Shown here: piece after piece, positions 48,536 through 57,736 of the stretch
Layout: the number at the start of each line of letters is the position of its first letter
Numbering within the stretch: position 1 is the stretch's first letter
Assembly (NCBI RefSeq): GCF_004355005.1
Contig: NZ_SMSJ01000010.1
Coordinates: forward strand, 62,001-126,000
Length of the DNA stretch: 64,000 nucleotides
Source of the DNA: Dankookia rubra
GTDB lineage: Bacteria; Pseudomonadota; Alphaproteobacteria; Acetobacterales; Acetobacteraceae
Reading direction: 5' to 3'
Program-made: the position numbers and the translations under genes
Notes under the pieces: model-generated
The model's database searches: none
What the model was told of the DNA's origin: nothing
What the model saw: only the letters and a program-made list of their open reading frames with translations

Positions 48536-49798
48536 ATGGACGGCGATGCGGCGGTGCGGATGGCGGGGCTGGTCTTCGCGGCGCTGCGCGAGGCCTCGCT
48601 GGACCCGCCCGGCGTCAGCCGCGCCAGCTACGGCCCGGGCGAGCGGGCGGCGCATGCCATCCTGGGCGCGGCGGCCGAGGAGGTCGGGCTCGAGGTCGAG
48701 ACCGATCCGGTCGGCACGCTGTCGATGACGCTGCCCGGCGTCGATCGCGGCGCCTCGCCCGTCGTCATCGGCTCGCACCTCGATGCCGTGCCGCATGGCG
48801 GCAACTTCGACGGCGCGGCAGGGGTGGTGATGGGCCTCGCGCTCGCGGCGCGGCTCAAGGCGGCGGGGCAGGTGCTGCGGCGCGACCTCGTCATCCTCGG
48901 CATCCGGGCGGAGGAGATGTGCTGGTTCCCGATGCTCTACCTCGGCAGCCGCGCCGCTTTCGGCCTGCTGGCGCCGGATGCGCCCGATACGCTGCGGCGG
49001 ACCGACAGCGGCCGGACGCTGGCGGAGCACATGGCAGAGGAGGGCTTCGACGCGGACTTCATCCGCCAGGGCCGCAGCTCGCTCGACCCCGCCTATATCC
49101 ACGCCTTCATCGAGCCGCATATCGAGCAGGGGCCGGTGCTGGTCGAGGCCGGGCTGCCGGCCGCCGTGGTCACCGGGATCCGGGGCAGCATCCGCTACCG
49201 CGCCTGCAGCGCCACGGGGGCCTGGGCGCATGCCGGCGCGGTGCCGCGGCAGGGCAGGCGGGATGCGGTGCTGGCGGTGGCGGCGCTGGCGCATGCGCTG
49301 GAGGAGTTCTGGAAGGTCGCCGAATCCGGCGGGCGCGACCTGGTGCTGACGATCGGCGAGTTCTCGACCGACCCGGCGATGCACGGGCCGACCAAGATCC
49401 CCGGCGCCGTCGGCTTCAGCCTCGACATCCGCAGCGAGGATCCGGCGGTGCTGCAGGCGGCCGAGGCGCTGCTGCGCGACCAGGCCGCGCGGATCGCGGC
49501 GGAGCGGGGCGTCGTGATCGACTACGGCACGCCGCTGCCGGTGCCGCCGGCCGCGATGGATGCGCGGCTGCGCGCGGCGCTGCTGCAGGGGGCCGAGGCG
49601 GCCGGCGTGTCGGTGCTGGAGATGGCCTCCGGCGCCGGGCATGACGCGCTGACCTTCGCCGGGCTCGGCGTGCCGACGGCGATGCTGTTCATCCGCAACG
49701 AGCACGGCAGCCACAACCCGGAGGAGGCGATGGACCTGGCCGATTTCGCCGCGGCGCTCGACGTGCTCTCGGCGGCGATCGGGGAGATCGCCGCCTGA
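48536..49798 (+). CDS. Zn-dependent M20 family amidohydrolase (allantoate/N-carbamoyl amino acid type)
   Basis: 420-residue enzyme of the M20/AllC-HyuC group. Metal residues are visible in GSHLDAVPHGGNFDGAAGV, IRAEEMCWFP, HIEQGPVL and the later EHGSHNPEEAMD. Members hydrolyse allantoate, N-carbamoyl-L-amino acids or ureidopropionate and need two metals. ATG at 48536 has GAGGGGG upstream. The first of a group of amide-hydrolysis and transport genes up to 58843. Substrate cannot be settled by sequence alone. Confidence 0.82.
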   Translation: MDGDAAVRMAGLVFAALREASLDPPGVSRASYGPGERAAHAILGAAAEEVGLEVETDPVGTLSMTLPGVDRGASPVVIGSHLDAVPHGGNFDGAAGVVMGLALAARLKAAGQVLRRDLVILGIRAEEMCWFPMLYLGSRAAFGLLAPDAPDTLRRTDSGRTLAEHMAEEGFDADFIRQGRSSLDPAYIHAFIEPHIEQGPVLVEAGLPAAVVTGIRGSIRYRACSATGAWAHAGAVPRQGRRDAVLAVAALAHALEEFWKVAESGGRDLVLTIGEFSTDPAMHGPTKIPGAVGFSLDIRSEDPAVLQAAEALLRDQAARIAAERGVVIDYGTPLPVPPAAMDARLRAALLQGAEAAGVSVLEMASGAGHDALTFAGLGVPTAMLFIRNEHGSHNPEEAMDLADFAAALDVLSAAIGEIAA

Positions 49799-49804
49799 TG
49801 GCGC

Positions 49805-50845
49805 CTAGGGGATGGTGTAGCCGCGCGCCGCGCCGACCGTGCGGTTCCAGACCGCGGCGCATTCCGCCCAGATGCGGTTGCAGCCGTCGCGGAAGCTCGG
49901 CAGCACCACGCTGCTGACGGCCTCGCGCACCTTTGCGTCGTCCTCCGGCGGCACGGCGGAGATCACCGCGCCGAACTTCCGCCCCTCGCAATCCGGCTTG
50001 CCGGCGAGGCAGCCGAGCGACTGGGTGTCGCTCACTTGGGCGAAGTCCCACATCTGCCGCTCAAGCCCCTGATAGGCCCTGGTCAGCGCCGCCTGCTGGT
50101 CCGGGGTGAAGCGCCTCCAGGCCGCCATGCTCATGAAATGTCCCTGCACGCCGCCGGCGAGCGAGAGCGGCAGCACATGCGTCGTCACCTCGCCCCAGTT
50201 GCCGGCATAGGCGGAGACCGCCGAGGTGATGCCGCAGGTGACCAGGCCGCGCTGCAGCGCCGGATAGACTTCCGAGAATTGCAGCGTCACCGGGATCGCG
50301 CCGAGATGCTGGACCAGCGCGGTCATGGACGGCGTGTAGCTGCGGACCTTGAGGCCTTTGAGGTCGCCGACGCCCTTCACCGGCGCGTTGCAGAAGAAGT
50401 ATTGCGGGCCGAATGGCCAGAGCGCCATGACCTTCGCGTTGAAGCGTTCCTGCAGCCGCTTGTCGAAGGCCCCCCGCCCCGCATCCACCGCCTTGGCCAA
50501 GTCGGTGACGTTGGTCGAGACTCCGATCAGGTCGAGCCCGTCGAAGAAGGGCTCGTCGCGCGCGACCTGGCCGATCAGCACCGCCATGACGTCGAAGGCG
50601 CCGGTGCGCAGGTGGCGCAGCGCATCGGCGGCCTGCAGGCCGATCTGGTCCATTGGGTTGAAGCTGACCTGGAAGTTGACCCCGGTCTGCGCCGGCAGGG
50701 CGGCGTAGAAGGCCCGCTCGATCTCGATCTGCTTGGTGTTCTGGCTGAAATGGCCGACGGCGCGCAGCGGCACCGGGGCCTGCTGGGCGAAGGCGGGCGC
50801 CGCGGCCAGCAGCAGGCCGGCGGCAAGGGCAAGCGGGCGGAACAT
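49805..50845 (-). CDS. TRAP transporter DctP-type substrate-binding protein
   Basis: 346-residue periplasmic protein (PF03480) with a signal peptide (FRPLALAAGLLLAAAPAFAQ). After it come APVPLRAVGHFSQNTKQIE, VYPALQRGLVTCGITSAV and the family helix RFTPDQQAALTRAYQ. The C-terminal part has a CLAGKPDC motif and another Cys pair near the end (DGC...ECAAVW), also present in the paralogue at 57737. It uses ATG at 50845, with GGGAG in front. Divergent from a PuuE-like gene; it probably serves the DctQ-DctM pair at 51804-53713. Confidence 0.82.
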   Translation of the reverse strand: MFRPLALAAGLLLAAAPAFAQQAPVPLRAVGHFSQNTKQIEIERAFYAALPAQTGVNFQVSFNPMDQIGLQAADALRHLRTGAFDVMAVLIGQVARDEPFFDGLDLIGVSTNVTDLAKAVDAGRGAFDKRLQERFNAKVMALWPFGPQYFFCNAPVKGVGDLKGLKVRSYTPSMTALVQHLGAIPVTLQFSEVYPALQRGLVTCGITSAVSAYAGNWGEVTTHVLPLSLAGGVQGHFMSMAAWRRFTPDQQAALTRAYQGLERQMWDFAQVSDTQSLGCLAGKPDCEGRKFGAVISAVPPEDDAKVREAVSSVVLPSFRDGCNRIWAECAAVWNRTVGAARGYTIP

Positions 50846-50915
50846 GGCGTCTCCCGGGGGTTGGCGAAGGTGGCCAGGTCTTTGCAAGATCGGTGCCGAT
50901 GAAAAGGGATGCCCC

Positions 50916-51818
50916 ATGCGCCGCGACCTGATGGGCTATGGCCTGAACCCGCCCCGCATCGCCTGGCCCGGCGGCGCGAAGCTCGCCGTCTCCATCGTGG
51001 TGAACTACGAGGAGGGCGCCGAGATGGCGCTGGAAGCCGGCGACGCGGAGAACGAGCGGATCGGCGAGGTGATCAGCGTGGTCCCGCCGGGACGCCGCGA
51101 TTTCGGGCAGGAGGGCATATTCTCCTACGGCACCCGCGCCGGGGTCGGGCGGTTCCTCGAGGCCTTCGACCGGCACGGGGTGAAGGTTACCTGGTTCATG
51201 TGCGGCCGGGCGGTGGAACGCACGCCGGACCTGGCGCGCGCCTGCATTGCCGCCGGGCACGAGGCGGCGAACCATGGCTGGGTCTGGCGGCCGCATGCCG
51301 ACTTCGCCAGCCGGGAGGCGGAGGAGGCCTCCCTGCTGCGCGCCGGCGCGGCGATCGAGGCGGCGACCGGCGAGCGCCCGGTCGGCTTCTTCTGCCGCGG
51401 CAGCGAGAGCCCCTGGACCCGGGAGCTGCTGGCGCGGCACGGCTATCTTTACGACAGCAACGCCTTCGACGACGACCTGCCCTATTGGGACCGGGAGGTC
51501 GCGGGCGGGCCGCTGCTGGTGATGCCCTATGCCCTCGACTGCAACGACATGAAGTTCTTCCACCCCAACGGCTTCGTCGTGCCGCAGCATTTCGTGGACT
51601 ATGCCGAGGCGGCGATCGACCAGCTGATCGAGGAGGGCGAGCGGGGGGTGCCGAAGCTGCTGAACATCGGCCTGCACCTGCGCATCTGCGGCCGGCCCGC
51701 GCGGTTCCGCGCGGTGGAGGGCATCCTGCGCGTGCTGGCCGCGCGCGGCGGCAAGGTCTGGGTGGCGCGGCGGAAGGATATCGCCGCGCATGCCGTCGCG
51801 GACCTACCCGTAGCTTAG
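50916..51818 (+). CDS. Polysaccharide deacetylase family protein, PuuE allantoinase-like (1)
   Basis: 300-residue NodB-fold protein. It has the PuuE-type substitutions in the usual metal-binding motifs (VNYEEGAEMALE and AANHGWVWRPHADF) and RPVGFFCRGSESPWTRELL. PuuE proteins act as allantoinases rather than polysaccharide deacetylases. ATG at 50916 has AAGGG 8 bases upstream. Its 3' end overlaps the converging dctM gene by 15 bases (51804-51818). A second paralogue is at 53710. Confidence 0.78.
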   Translation: MRRDLMGYGLNPPRIAWPGGAKLAVSIVVNYEEGAEMALEAGDAENERIGEVISVVPPGRRDFGQEGIFSYGTRAGVGRFLEAFDRHGVKVTWFMCGRAVERTPDLARACIAAGHEAANHGWVWRPHADFASREAEEASLLRAGAAIEAATGERPVGFFCRGSESPWTRELLARHGYLYDSNAFDDDLPYWDREVAGGPLLVMPYALDCNDMKFFHPNGFVVPQHFVDYAEAAIDQLIEEGERGVPKLLNIGLHLRICGRPARFRAVEGILRVLAARGGKVWVARRKDIAAHAVADLPVA

Positions 51819-53108
51819 CCGCGCCAGCCAGGTCGCCATGCCGGGGAAGGCGATCAGCAGCCCGGTCATCACCACCATGGCGACGAAGAAGGGAATCGTC
51901 CCGGCGAAGACCTGGGCGATCGTGCCTTCCCGCCGCACCGCCTGGATGACGTAGAGCGTCATCCCGACCGGCGGGCTGATCAGGGAGATCTCGCACATCA
52001 TCACGATGAAGACGCCGAACCAGACCGGGTCGATGCCGGCGGCGACGATCACCGGGAAGACCACCGGCACGGTGCCGACCAGCATCGGCAGCGTCTCGAA
52101 GAACACGCCGAGCAGCAGGTAGAAGACCGTCAGCGCCAGGATCAGCATCAGCGGCGTCGCGCCGATGCCGGTGACGAAGGCGCCGAGCGCCGGGGTCACG
52201 CCGAGCAGGCCGAGCACGAAATTCAGGTAGAAGGCGATGGACAGGATCAGCAGGCTCATCGCCGTCAGGCTGGCCGTCGCCACGAAGCAGTCGTGCAGCA
52301 TGCGGATGTTCAGCCGCCCGTACAGGGCGGCGATCGGCAGCGCGGCGACGCAGGCGAGTGCCGCGCTTTCCGTCACCGTCGCCCAGCCGCTGTAGATGCT
52401 GCCCATGATGATGGCGAAGATCACCAGCGGCGGCAGCAGGTCGACCAGCCGGCGCAGCCGGATGCCCAGGCGGTCCACCGCCTCCTGCTGGCGGACCCAG
52501 TCCGGCTTCAGCCAGGCCATCAGCACGATGGTCGCCATGAACAGCACCGTCATGACCACGCCCGGGATGACGGCCGCGGCGTAGAGCTGGCCGACCGAGG
52601 TATTGGTCATGGCACCGTAGACGATCAGCGCGATCCCCGGCGGGATGAGGTTGCCGAGCGAGGCGCCGGCGGCGATCGAGCCGAGCACCAGCCGGTCGTC
52701 GTACCTGCGGGTGCGGAAGCTCGGCAGCGCGACGGTCGCCACCGTCGCCGCGGTGGCGACCGAGGAGCCCGAGACGGCGGAGAAGATTGCCGAGGCCGCG
52801 ATGTTGGTGTGCAGCAGCCCGCCCGGCAGGACGTTCAGCCAGTCCGCCAGGCTGCGGTAGAGCTTGTCCGTGCTGCCGCTGCGCACCAGGATCTCGCCCA
52901 GCAGGATGTAGAGCGGGATCGACAGCAGGACATAGTCCTCCATCGAGGCCCAGAGCTGGGTCCCCAGCGCGTCCACCAGCGCCGGCGAGAGGTAGAGCGA
53001 GGCGCCGAGCACGCTGACCAGGAACATCGCGGTCGCCACGTGCAGCCCGATGAAAAGCAGCGCGACCAGGATGCCGAAGCCGATCGCGGCCTCGCCGACG
53101 CCGATCAC
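51804..53108 (-). CDS. dctM: TRAP transporter large permease (DctM)
   Basis: 434-residue multi-helix membrane protein of the DctM/SiaM type, with about 12 hydrophobic segments (LFIGLHVATAMFLVSVLGAS near the start). Family marks include IPPGIALIVYGAMTNTSVGQ and the late PPVGMTLYVIQAVRREG. GTG at 53108 is the start: AGGAG lies 8 bases upstream, and it overlaps the dctQ stop by four bases. Moves a substrate using an ion gradient with DctQ and DctP. Confidence 0.88.
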   Translation of the reverse strand: MIGVGEAAIGFGILVALLFIGLHVATAMFLVSVLGASLYLSPALVDALGTQLWASMEDYVLLSIPLYILLGEILVRSGSTDKLYRSLADWLNVLPGGLLHTNIAASAIFSAVSGSSVATAATVATVALPSFRTRRYDDRLVLGSIAAGASLGNLIPPGIALIVYGAMTNTSVGQLYAAAVIPGVVMTVLFMATIVLMAWLKPDWVRQQEAVDRLGIRLRRLVDLLPPLVIFAIIMGSIYSGWATVTESAALACVAALPIAALYGRLNIRMLHDCFVATASLTAMSLLILSIAFYLNFVLGLLGVTPALGAFVTGIGATPLMLILALTVFYLLLGVFFETLPMLVGTVPVVFPVIVAAGIDPVWFGVFIVMMCEISLISPPVGMTLYVIQAVRREGTIAQVFAGTIPFFVAMVVMTGLLIAFPGMATWLARLSYG

Positions 53109-53713
53109 CGGAGGATCTCCTTGTCGGCGCCGCGGGCGAGGATGGCGCTGGCCTCGGTCGCCACCTCCTCCTCGAGCGTCATCGGCCCGTACCAGCGGTT
53201 GACCTTCCGCCAGTCGGTCAGCAGCAGCAGCAGCAGCGCATGCGCGCCGAACGTCCCGGCGGCGATGGCGAAGGCGACCAGCCCGGCCAGCCAGGCGGAT
53301 TGCGGCAGCCACATCGGGGTGTTCAGGGGAGAGTTGGCATGCGCCTGGAACATGAGGCTTTCGTCGAGCACCGCCCAGCCGCGCCAGGCCGCGAAGATCG
53401 CCAGCACGGCCAGCAGCACGAAGGCGAGCGCGTTCAGCACCGCGCGCAGCGGCGGCGGCAGGTGGCCCAGCAGGAAGTCGACGCGGGTATGCGACTTCGC
53501 CACCAGCGCATGCGCGAAGCTCAGCGTGGAGAAGGCCGCCAGCGTATAGGCGCCGATCTCGTCGACGCCGAGCAGCGAGAAGCTGAAGAACTTCCGCCCG
53601 AAGATCTCGACGCAGGTGAGGAAGGCGAGGCCGAGCAGCCACCAGCCGCCGATGATCGCCACCGCCCGCGCCGGCCGCTCCAGCCAGCGCGCCACCGGGT
53701 TGTCCCGGCTCAT
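53105..53713 (-). CDS. dctQ: TRAP transporter small permease (DctQ)
   Basis: 202-residue protein with four predicted helices, beginning at about residue 22 (GWWLLGLAFLTCVEIFGRKF, typical of DctQ), then LGVDEIGAYTLAAF and HTRVDFLLGHLPPPLRAVL. ATG at 53713 overlaps the preceding deacetylase gene's stop by four bases. The C-terminus is long and charged. It forms the transporter with the downstream DctM. Confidence 0.85.
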   Translation of the reverse strand: MSRDNPVARWLERPARAVAIIGGWWLLGLAFLTCVEIFGRKFFSFSLLGVDEIGAYTLAAFSTLSFAHALVAKSHTRVDFLLGHLPPPLRAVLNALAFVLLAVLAIFAAWRGWAVLDESLMFQAHANSPLNTPMWLPQSAWLAGLVAFAIAAGTFGAHALLLLLLTDWRKVNRWYGPMTLEEEVATEASAILARGADKEILR

Positions 53714-54633
53714 GACGGCAGGCCCGAGATCGCCCGCCAATGCCGCGCGATGTCCATCCTGCGGGCGATCCAGACGCCGGGGTGGCGCGTGACGTGTTCC
53801 AGCAGCAGCTCCAGCCCGCGGATGCGGCCGGGCCGGCCGATGGTCCGCAGGTGCAGCCCGACCGACATCATCCTCGGGGCCGTCATCCCTTCGCGCACGA
53901 GGTGGTCGAAGGCGCCGATGCAGTAGCGGGAGAAATCCTCGGCCTGGACGAAGCCCTGGCCCGGGGCGAAGCGCATGTCGTTGGTGTCGAAGGCATAGGG
54001 CAGGATGACGTGCGGCGCGCCGCCCACCTGCACCAGGCGCGGCAGGTCGTCGTCATAGGCATCCGAATCATACAGAAATCCGCCTTCCTCCCGCAGCAGC
54101 CGCCGCGTGTTGACGGAGGGCGCCGACTTGGTGTGCCAGCCGACCGGCCGCGTGCCGGCGGCCTCGCCCAGCACGGCGACGGTGCGCGCGATCACCGCGC
54201 GCTCGACCGGCTCCGGCATCCCGGCGTGCATCTCCCAGCGCCAGCCATGCGCGCTGACCTCGTGGCCTGCGGCAGCCGGCGCCGCGGCGAGCGCCGGCGT
54301 CGCCGCGACGGCGCGGCCGCAGCAGGAAAACGTCGCCTTGACCCCGAAGCGGTCGAGCAGGTCGAGCACCCGCCACAGCGCGACGCGCGAGCCATAGGCG
54401 AAATGCGTCTCCATGCAGGGGTCGGGCGCGCCCTCGACCAGCTGCCTCGTTTCCGGCACCGCCTCGTTGCGCTCGTCGCCGCTGGCGATCGACAGCTCGG
54501 CGCCCTCCTCGACATTGACGACGAAGGACAGGGCCAGGCGCGCACCCCCCGGCCAGCGCGGATCGGGCGGGTTGCGGCCATAGCCCGCAAGGTCGCGGTC
54601 CGCGGGCGGCATGCCGCCGGGCAAAGAGGTCAC
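53710..54633 (-). CDS. Polysaccharide deacetylase family protein, PuuE allantoinase-like (2)
   Basis: 307-residue paralogue of the gene at 50916. It has VNVEEGAELSIASGDERN and SAHGWRWEMHAGMPEP in the motif positions, then RPVGWHTKSAPSVNTRRLL. Start GTG at 54633 is chosen because GGAGA lies 6 bases upstream; ATG at 54612 is an alternative with no such site. Its stop overlaps the dctQ ATG, so it is translated with the TRAP membrane genes. That coupling suggests that it acts on the imported compound. Allantoinase activity is an inference. Confidence 0.8.
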   Translation of the reverse strand: MTSLPGGMPPADRDLAGYGRNPPDPRWPGGARLALSFVVNVEEGAELSIASGDERNEAVPETRQLVEGAPDPCMETHFAYGSRVALWRVLDLLDRFGVKATFSCCGRAVAATPALAAAPAAAGHEVSAHGWRWEMHAGMPEPVERAVIARTVAVLGEAAGTRPVGWHTKSAPSVNTRRLLREEGGFLYDSDAYDDDLPRLVQVGGAPHVILPYAFDTNDMRFAPGQGFVQAEDFSRYCIGAFDHLVREGMTAPRMMSVGLHLRTIGRPGRIRGLELLLEHVTRHPGVWIARRMDIARHWRAISGLPS

Positions 54634-54817
54634 GTGGCGTCTCCGCTGGCCTGTCGGTGCGGTCGATCCGCCGCAGGCGGCCAAAGGGCAGCAATCGCCA
54701 TGCCAGGGGGGCGGGTCGCGCCCGCGCTCGCTATCGCCCCCGAGGCCGGCGCCGGCGCTGGCGCTTCCCTGCCCAGCCTGCATGGCCCGCGGGCAGAGGG
54801 GGGGGCCGAGGGGAATT

Positions 54818-57733
54818 TCAGCCGGCGACCGCCACCTCGGCCTCCGGCGGCTCGCCGGCCGGTACCTCCAGCGCCGCGATCGAGTCCGCGGCGATCTCCA
54901 GCAGCACGCCGCGCAGTTGCAGCATCGCTTCCGGCGGCAGCCGCCGCGCCTCGGCCTGGAATTGCCGCGCCGCGGCGGTCAGCCGCATCGCGCCGAGCGT
55001 CGCCGCGGCGCCGGCCAGGCGGTGCGCCGCCGGGATCATGTGATCGGGAAGGTCGGCCTCGGTCCCGGCCAGCTGCGCCGCCGCCTCGCGCATCTCGCGG
55101 ACGAACTCGCCGGCCAGGCTGCGCGCCGCCTCGGGGTCGAGGCCCGGCACCACCAGCGCCGCGCCGGCGCGGCGGCTCAGCAGCGCGATGTGGTCGAAGC
55201 TCCCGGCGGCGGGGGGCGGCGGCGCCGCGTCCGGCGGCGGCGCATCGCCGGTCAGCCGGCCGAGCGCCGCGATCAGCGCCTCGCGCTCGATCGGCTTGGC
55301 GAGGTGCGCGTCCATCCCCGCCTCGCGGCAGGCGGCGATGTCCTCGGTGAAGGCGCTGGCGGTTACCGCCAGGATCGGCACGCGGGCGGCCGGGCCGGGC
55401 AGGGTGCGGATCAGGCGCGTTGCCTCCATGCCGTCGAGGTTCGGCATCATCACGTCCATCAGGACGACGTCGAAGGCCATGTCCTCCGGCGCCTCCTGGA
55501 CGGCGCGGACCGCCAGCGCGCCGTCGGCGACGCAGTGCACCCGGTGGCCGGCCGATTCCAGCAGCGCCCGCGCCACCGCCAGGTTGGCAGGCACGTCGTC
55601 CGCCACCAGCACGTTCAGCGCCCGGCGCGGCCCGGCGGCCGGCGCCGGCCGCGCCGGCATGGCGGCCGCCGCCGGGCGCAGCGCCAGCTCGACCCAGAAG
55701 GTGGCGCCCTGGCCGCCGGGCGACCGGATATTGGCCTCGCAGCCGATGCGCCCGCCCATCTGCTCGGCGATGCCGGCGGCGATCGCCAGTCCCAGCCCGG
55801 TGCCGCCCGCCTTGCCGCGGTCAAGCTGGACGAAGTCGCCGAATATGGCGCGGCGCTGCGCCTCCGGCACGCCGGGGCCGGTATCCCGCACCTCGATCCG
55901 CAGCGGCACCGGCCCGTCGGCATCTGCCGCGCCGAGCGGCCCTGCCGCCAGTTCCACCCGGCCGCCGTCGGGGGTGAATTTCACCGCGTTGGACAGCAGG
56001 TTGAGCACCATCTGCCGCATCCGGGTCTGGTCGGTCTCGAGCGTCCGCGGCAGGTCCGCGGCAAGCTCGAGGGCGACCACCACCGACTTGTCGTCGGCCG
56101 CCGGGCGCACCAGGGTCGCGCAGTCGCGCAGCAGGGCCGCGAGATCCACCGGCGCGAGGCGCAGCTCCAGCCGCCCCGCCTCGACCTTGGCCAGGTCGAG
56201 CACGTCGTTGGCGACGGCGACCAGGTGCCGGCCGGCGGCTTCCAGCGTCTCCGCCTGCGACCGCTGCGCGCCGGACAGCGCGGGGTCCCGCGCCAGCACC
56301 TGGGCCAGGCCGAGCACGCCGTTCAGCGGCGTCCGCAACTCGTGGCTCATCCGCGCCAGGAAGCGCGACTTCGCCTCGGTCGTCGCGGCCGCGGCGTCGC
56401 GCGCCTGGGCCAGGTCGGCCATGGCGTGCTTCAGCGCGGTGATGTCGGTGCGGATGCCGACCGTGCCGCCGCCGGGCGTACTGCGCTCGGTCACCAGCAC
56501 CCAGCGGCCATCCGGCAGCAGCCGCTCGATGCTGGGGTAGTCGCCGCGGTGCCAGGCCTTGATCTCGGCGACGAAGCCTTCGATGTCGTCGCCGGCCTGC
56601 GGATACTGGCCGCGGCGCGCGCCCTCGCGGATGATGTCCTCGAACCGCGCGCCGGGCACGATGAAGGGCGCGCTGACCGCGTAGAAGTCGCGGTAGCGCT
56701 GGTTGCAGATCACCAGCCGGTCCTCGGCGTCGAACATGACCAAGCCGTCGGGCAGGCTCTCGATCGCGCTCTCCAGCACGCTGCGGGCGGCGGCGCGCTC
56801 GGCCTCGATCCGCTCGCGCTGGCGCAGCGCGAGGTTCAGCGCCAGGCCCAATGCGCCGATCAGGCAGGCGGAGCCGAGCGCCACGATCAGCAGCCGGCGG
56901 CGATCCTGTTCATAGGTCGCGTAGGCGGCCCCGGTCTCGAGGCTGGCGACCACCAGGATGTCCCGGTAGAGCATCGGCCGCGCCGCGGCGAAGACCGGCA
57001 CAGTGGCGATCCGGCCCGGGATCTCGGCCGCGGCGCCGTCCTGCGGCAGGCTCGCCGCGCTGCGCGACAGCGGCCGGCCGATCTGCGTCTCGTCATGCGG
57101 CAGGCTGGCCAGCAGCTGGGCATCCGCCCGCTCGACCGAGAGCCGCAGCCCGGGCACCTCGCCGAGCGGCGAGAGCATGGTGGCGAGAAGCGCGACCGGG
57201 ACCTCTGCCGCCGTCACCAGCGGCTCGATGCCCGGCAGGTCCAGGCTGCGGAGGAAGAACAGCGTCCACTCGCCGGTCTGGGCATTGCGGACCGGCCCGC
57301 TGATCACCGCGGTGCCGGTGTTGCGCGCTTCCGCGAGCCGGGCGGGGTCGATCGGCGAGGTCCGGTTGCGCGACCCGGCCAGGGCGCTGGCCCAGGGCCG
57401 GCCATCTGCGCGCAGGATGATGAGGTCGCGGAAATTGAGGTTCTGGAAATTCAGGTCGCGCAGCATCCGGCTTGCGGCGCCGCGGTCGACCGTCCCGTCG
57501 CGGGCGATCTGCCCGAGCACCTGGGGCAGTCCGGCCAGCGTCCCGTCGATCGACAGGAAATGCCGGTTGACCGTGCCCTCGGCCACCCGGGCGGCGCGCT
57601 GGACCAGCTGGACCGCGGTGGTGCGGGCGGTGTCCCGCAGGCGGTCCAGCAGCAGGGTGGTGCCGCCGGCGATCGTCAGCAGGACCAGCCCGCAGGCGAG
57701 CGAGACGGCCAGGCGAAGCCGGCGAGCCTGCAT
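54818..57733 (-). CDS. Hybrid sensor histidine kinase (periplasmic sensor-PAS-HisKA-HATPase-REC-HPt)
   Basis: 971-residue membrane-bound kinase. Membrane helices at about 8-29 and 281-303 enclose a periplasmic domain of about 250 residues, probably a double-Cache fold. Then a PAS domain (about 320-435), HisKA with His464 in RMSHELRTPLNG, ATPase with the N-box NLLSNAVKF (about 578) and GTGLGLAIA, a receiver with Asp760 in VVLMDVMMPNLDGM and Lys813, and an HPt domain with His904 in AAHRLAGAAATLG. Phosphate would flow His464, Asp760, His904, then to a separate response regulator not seen here. It begins three bases after the TRAP binding protein gene. Confidence 0.88.
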   Translation of the reverse strand: MQARRLRLAVSLACGLVLLTIAGGTTLLLDRLRDTARTTAVQLVQRAARVAEGTVNRHFLSIDGTLAGLPQVLGQIARDGTVDRGAASRMLRDLNFQNLNFRDLIILRADGRPWASALAGSRNRTSPIDPARLAEARNTGTAVISGPVRNAQTGEWTLFFLRSLDLPGIEPLVTAAEVPVALLATMLSPLGEVPGLRLSVERADAQLLASLPHDETQIGRPLSRSAASLPQDGAAAEIPGRIATVPVFAAARPMLYRDILVVASLETGAAYATYEQDRRRLLIVALGSACLIGALGLALNLALRQRERIEAERAAARSVLESAIESLPDGLVMFDAEDRLVICNQRYRDFYAVSAPFIVPGARFEDIIREGARRGQYPQAGDDIEGFVAEIKAWHRGDYPSIERLLPDGRWVLVTERSTPGGGTVGIRTDITALKHAMADLAQARDAAAATTEAKSRFLARMSHELRTPLNGVLGLAQVLARDPALSGAQRSQAETLEAAGRHLVAVANDVLDLAKVEAGRLELRLAPVDLAALLRDCATLVRPAADDKSVVVALELAADLPRTLETDQTRMRQMVLNLLSNAVKFTPDGGRVELAAGPLGAADADGPVPLRIEVRDTGPGVPEAQRRAIFGDFVQLDRGKAGGTGLGLAIAAGIAEQMGGRIGCEANIRSPGGQGATFWVELALRPAAAAMPARPAPAAGPRRALNVLVADDVPANLAVARALLESAGHRVHCVADGALAVRAVQEAPEDMAFDVVLMDVMMPNLDGMEATRLIRTLPGPAARVPILAVTASAFTEDIAACREAGMDAHLAKPIEREALIAALGRLTGDAPPPDAAPPPPAAGSFDHIALLSRRAGAALVVPGLDPEAARSLAGEFVREMREAAAQLAGTEADLPDHMIPAAHRLAGAAATLGAMRLTAAARQFQAEARRLPPEAMLQLRGVLLEIAADSIAALEVPAGEPPEAEVAVAG

Positions 57734-57736
57734 GCG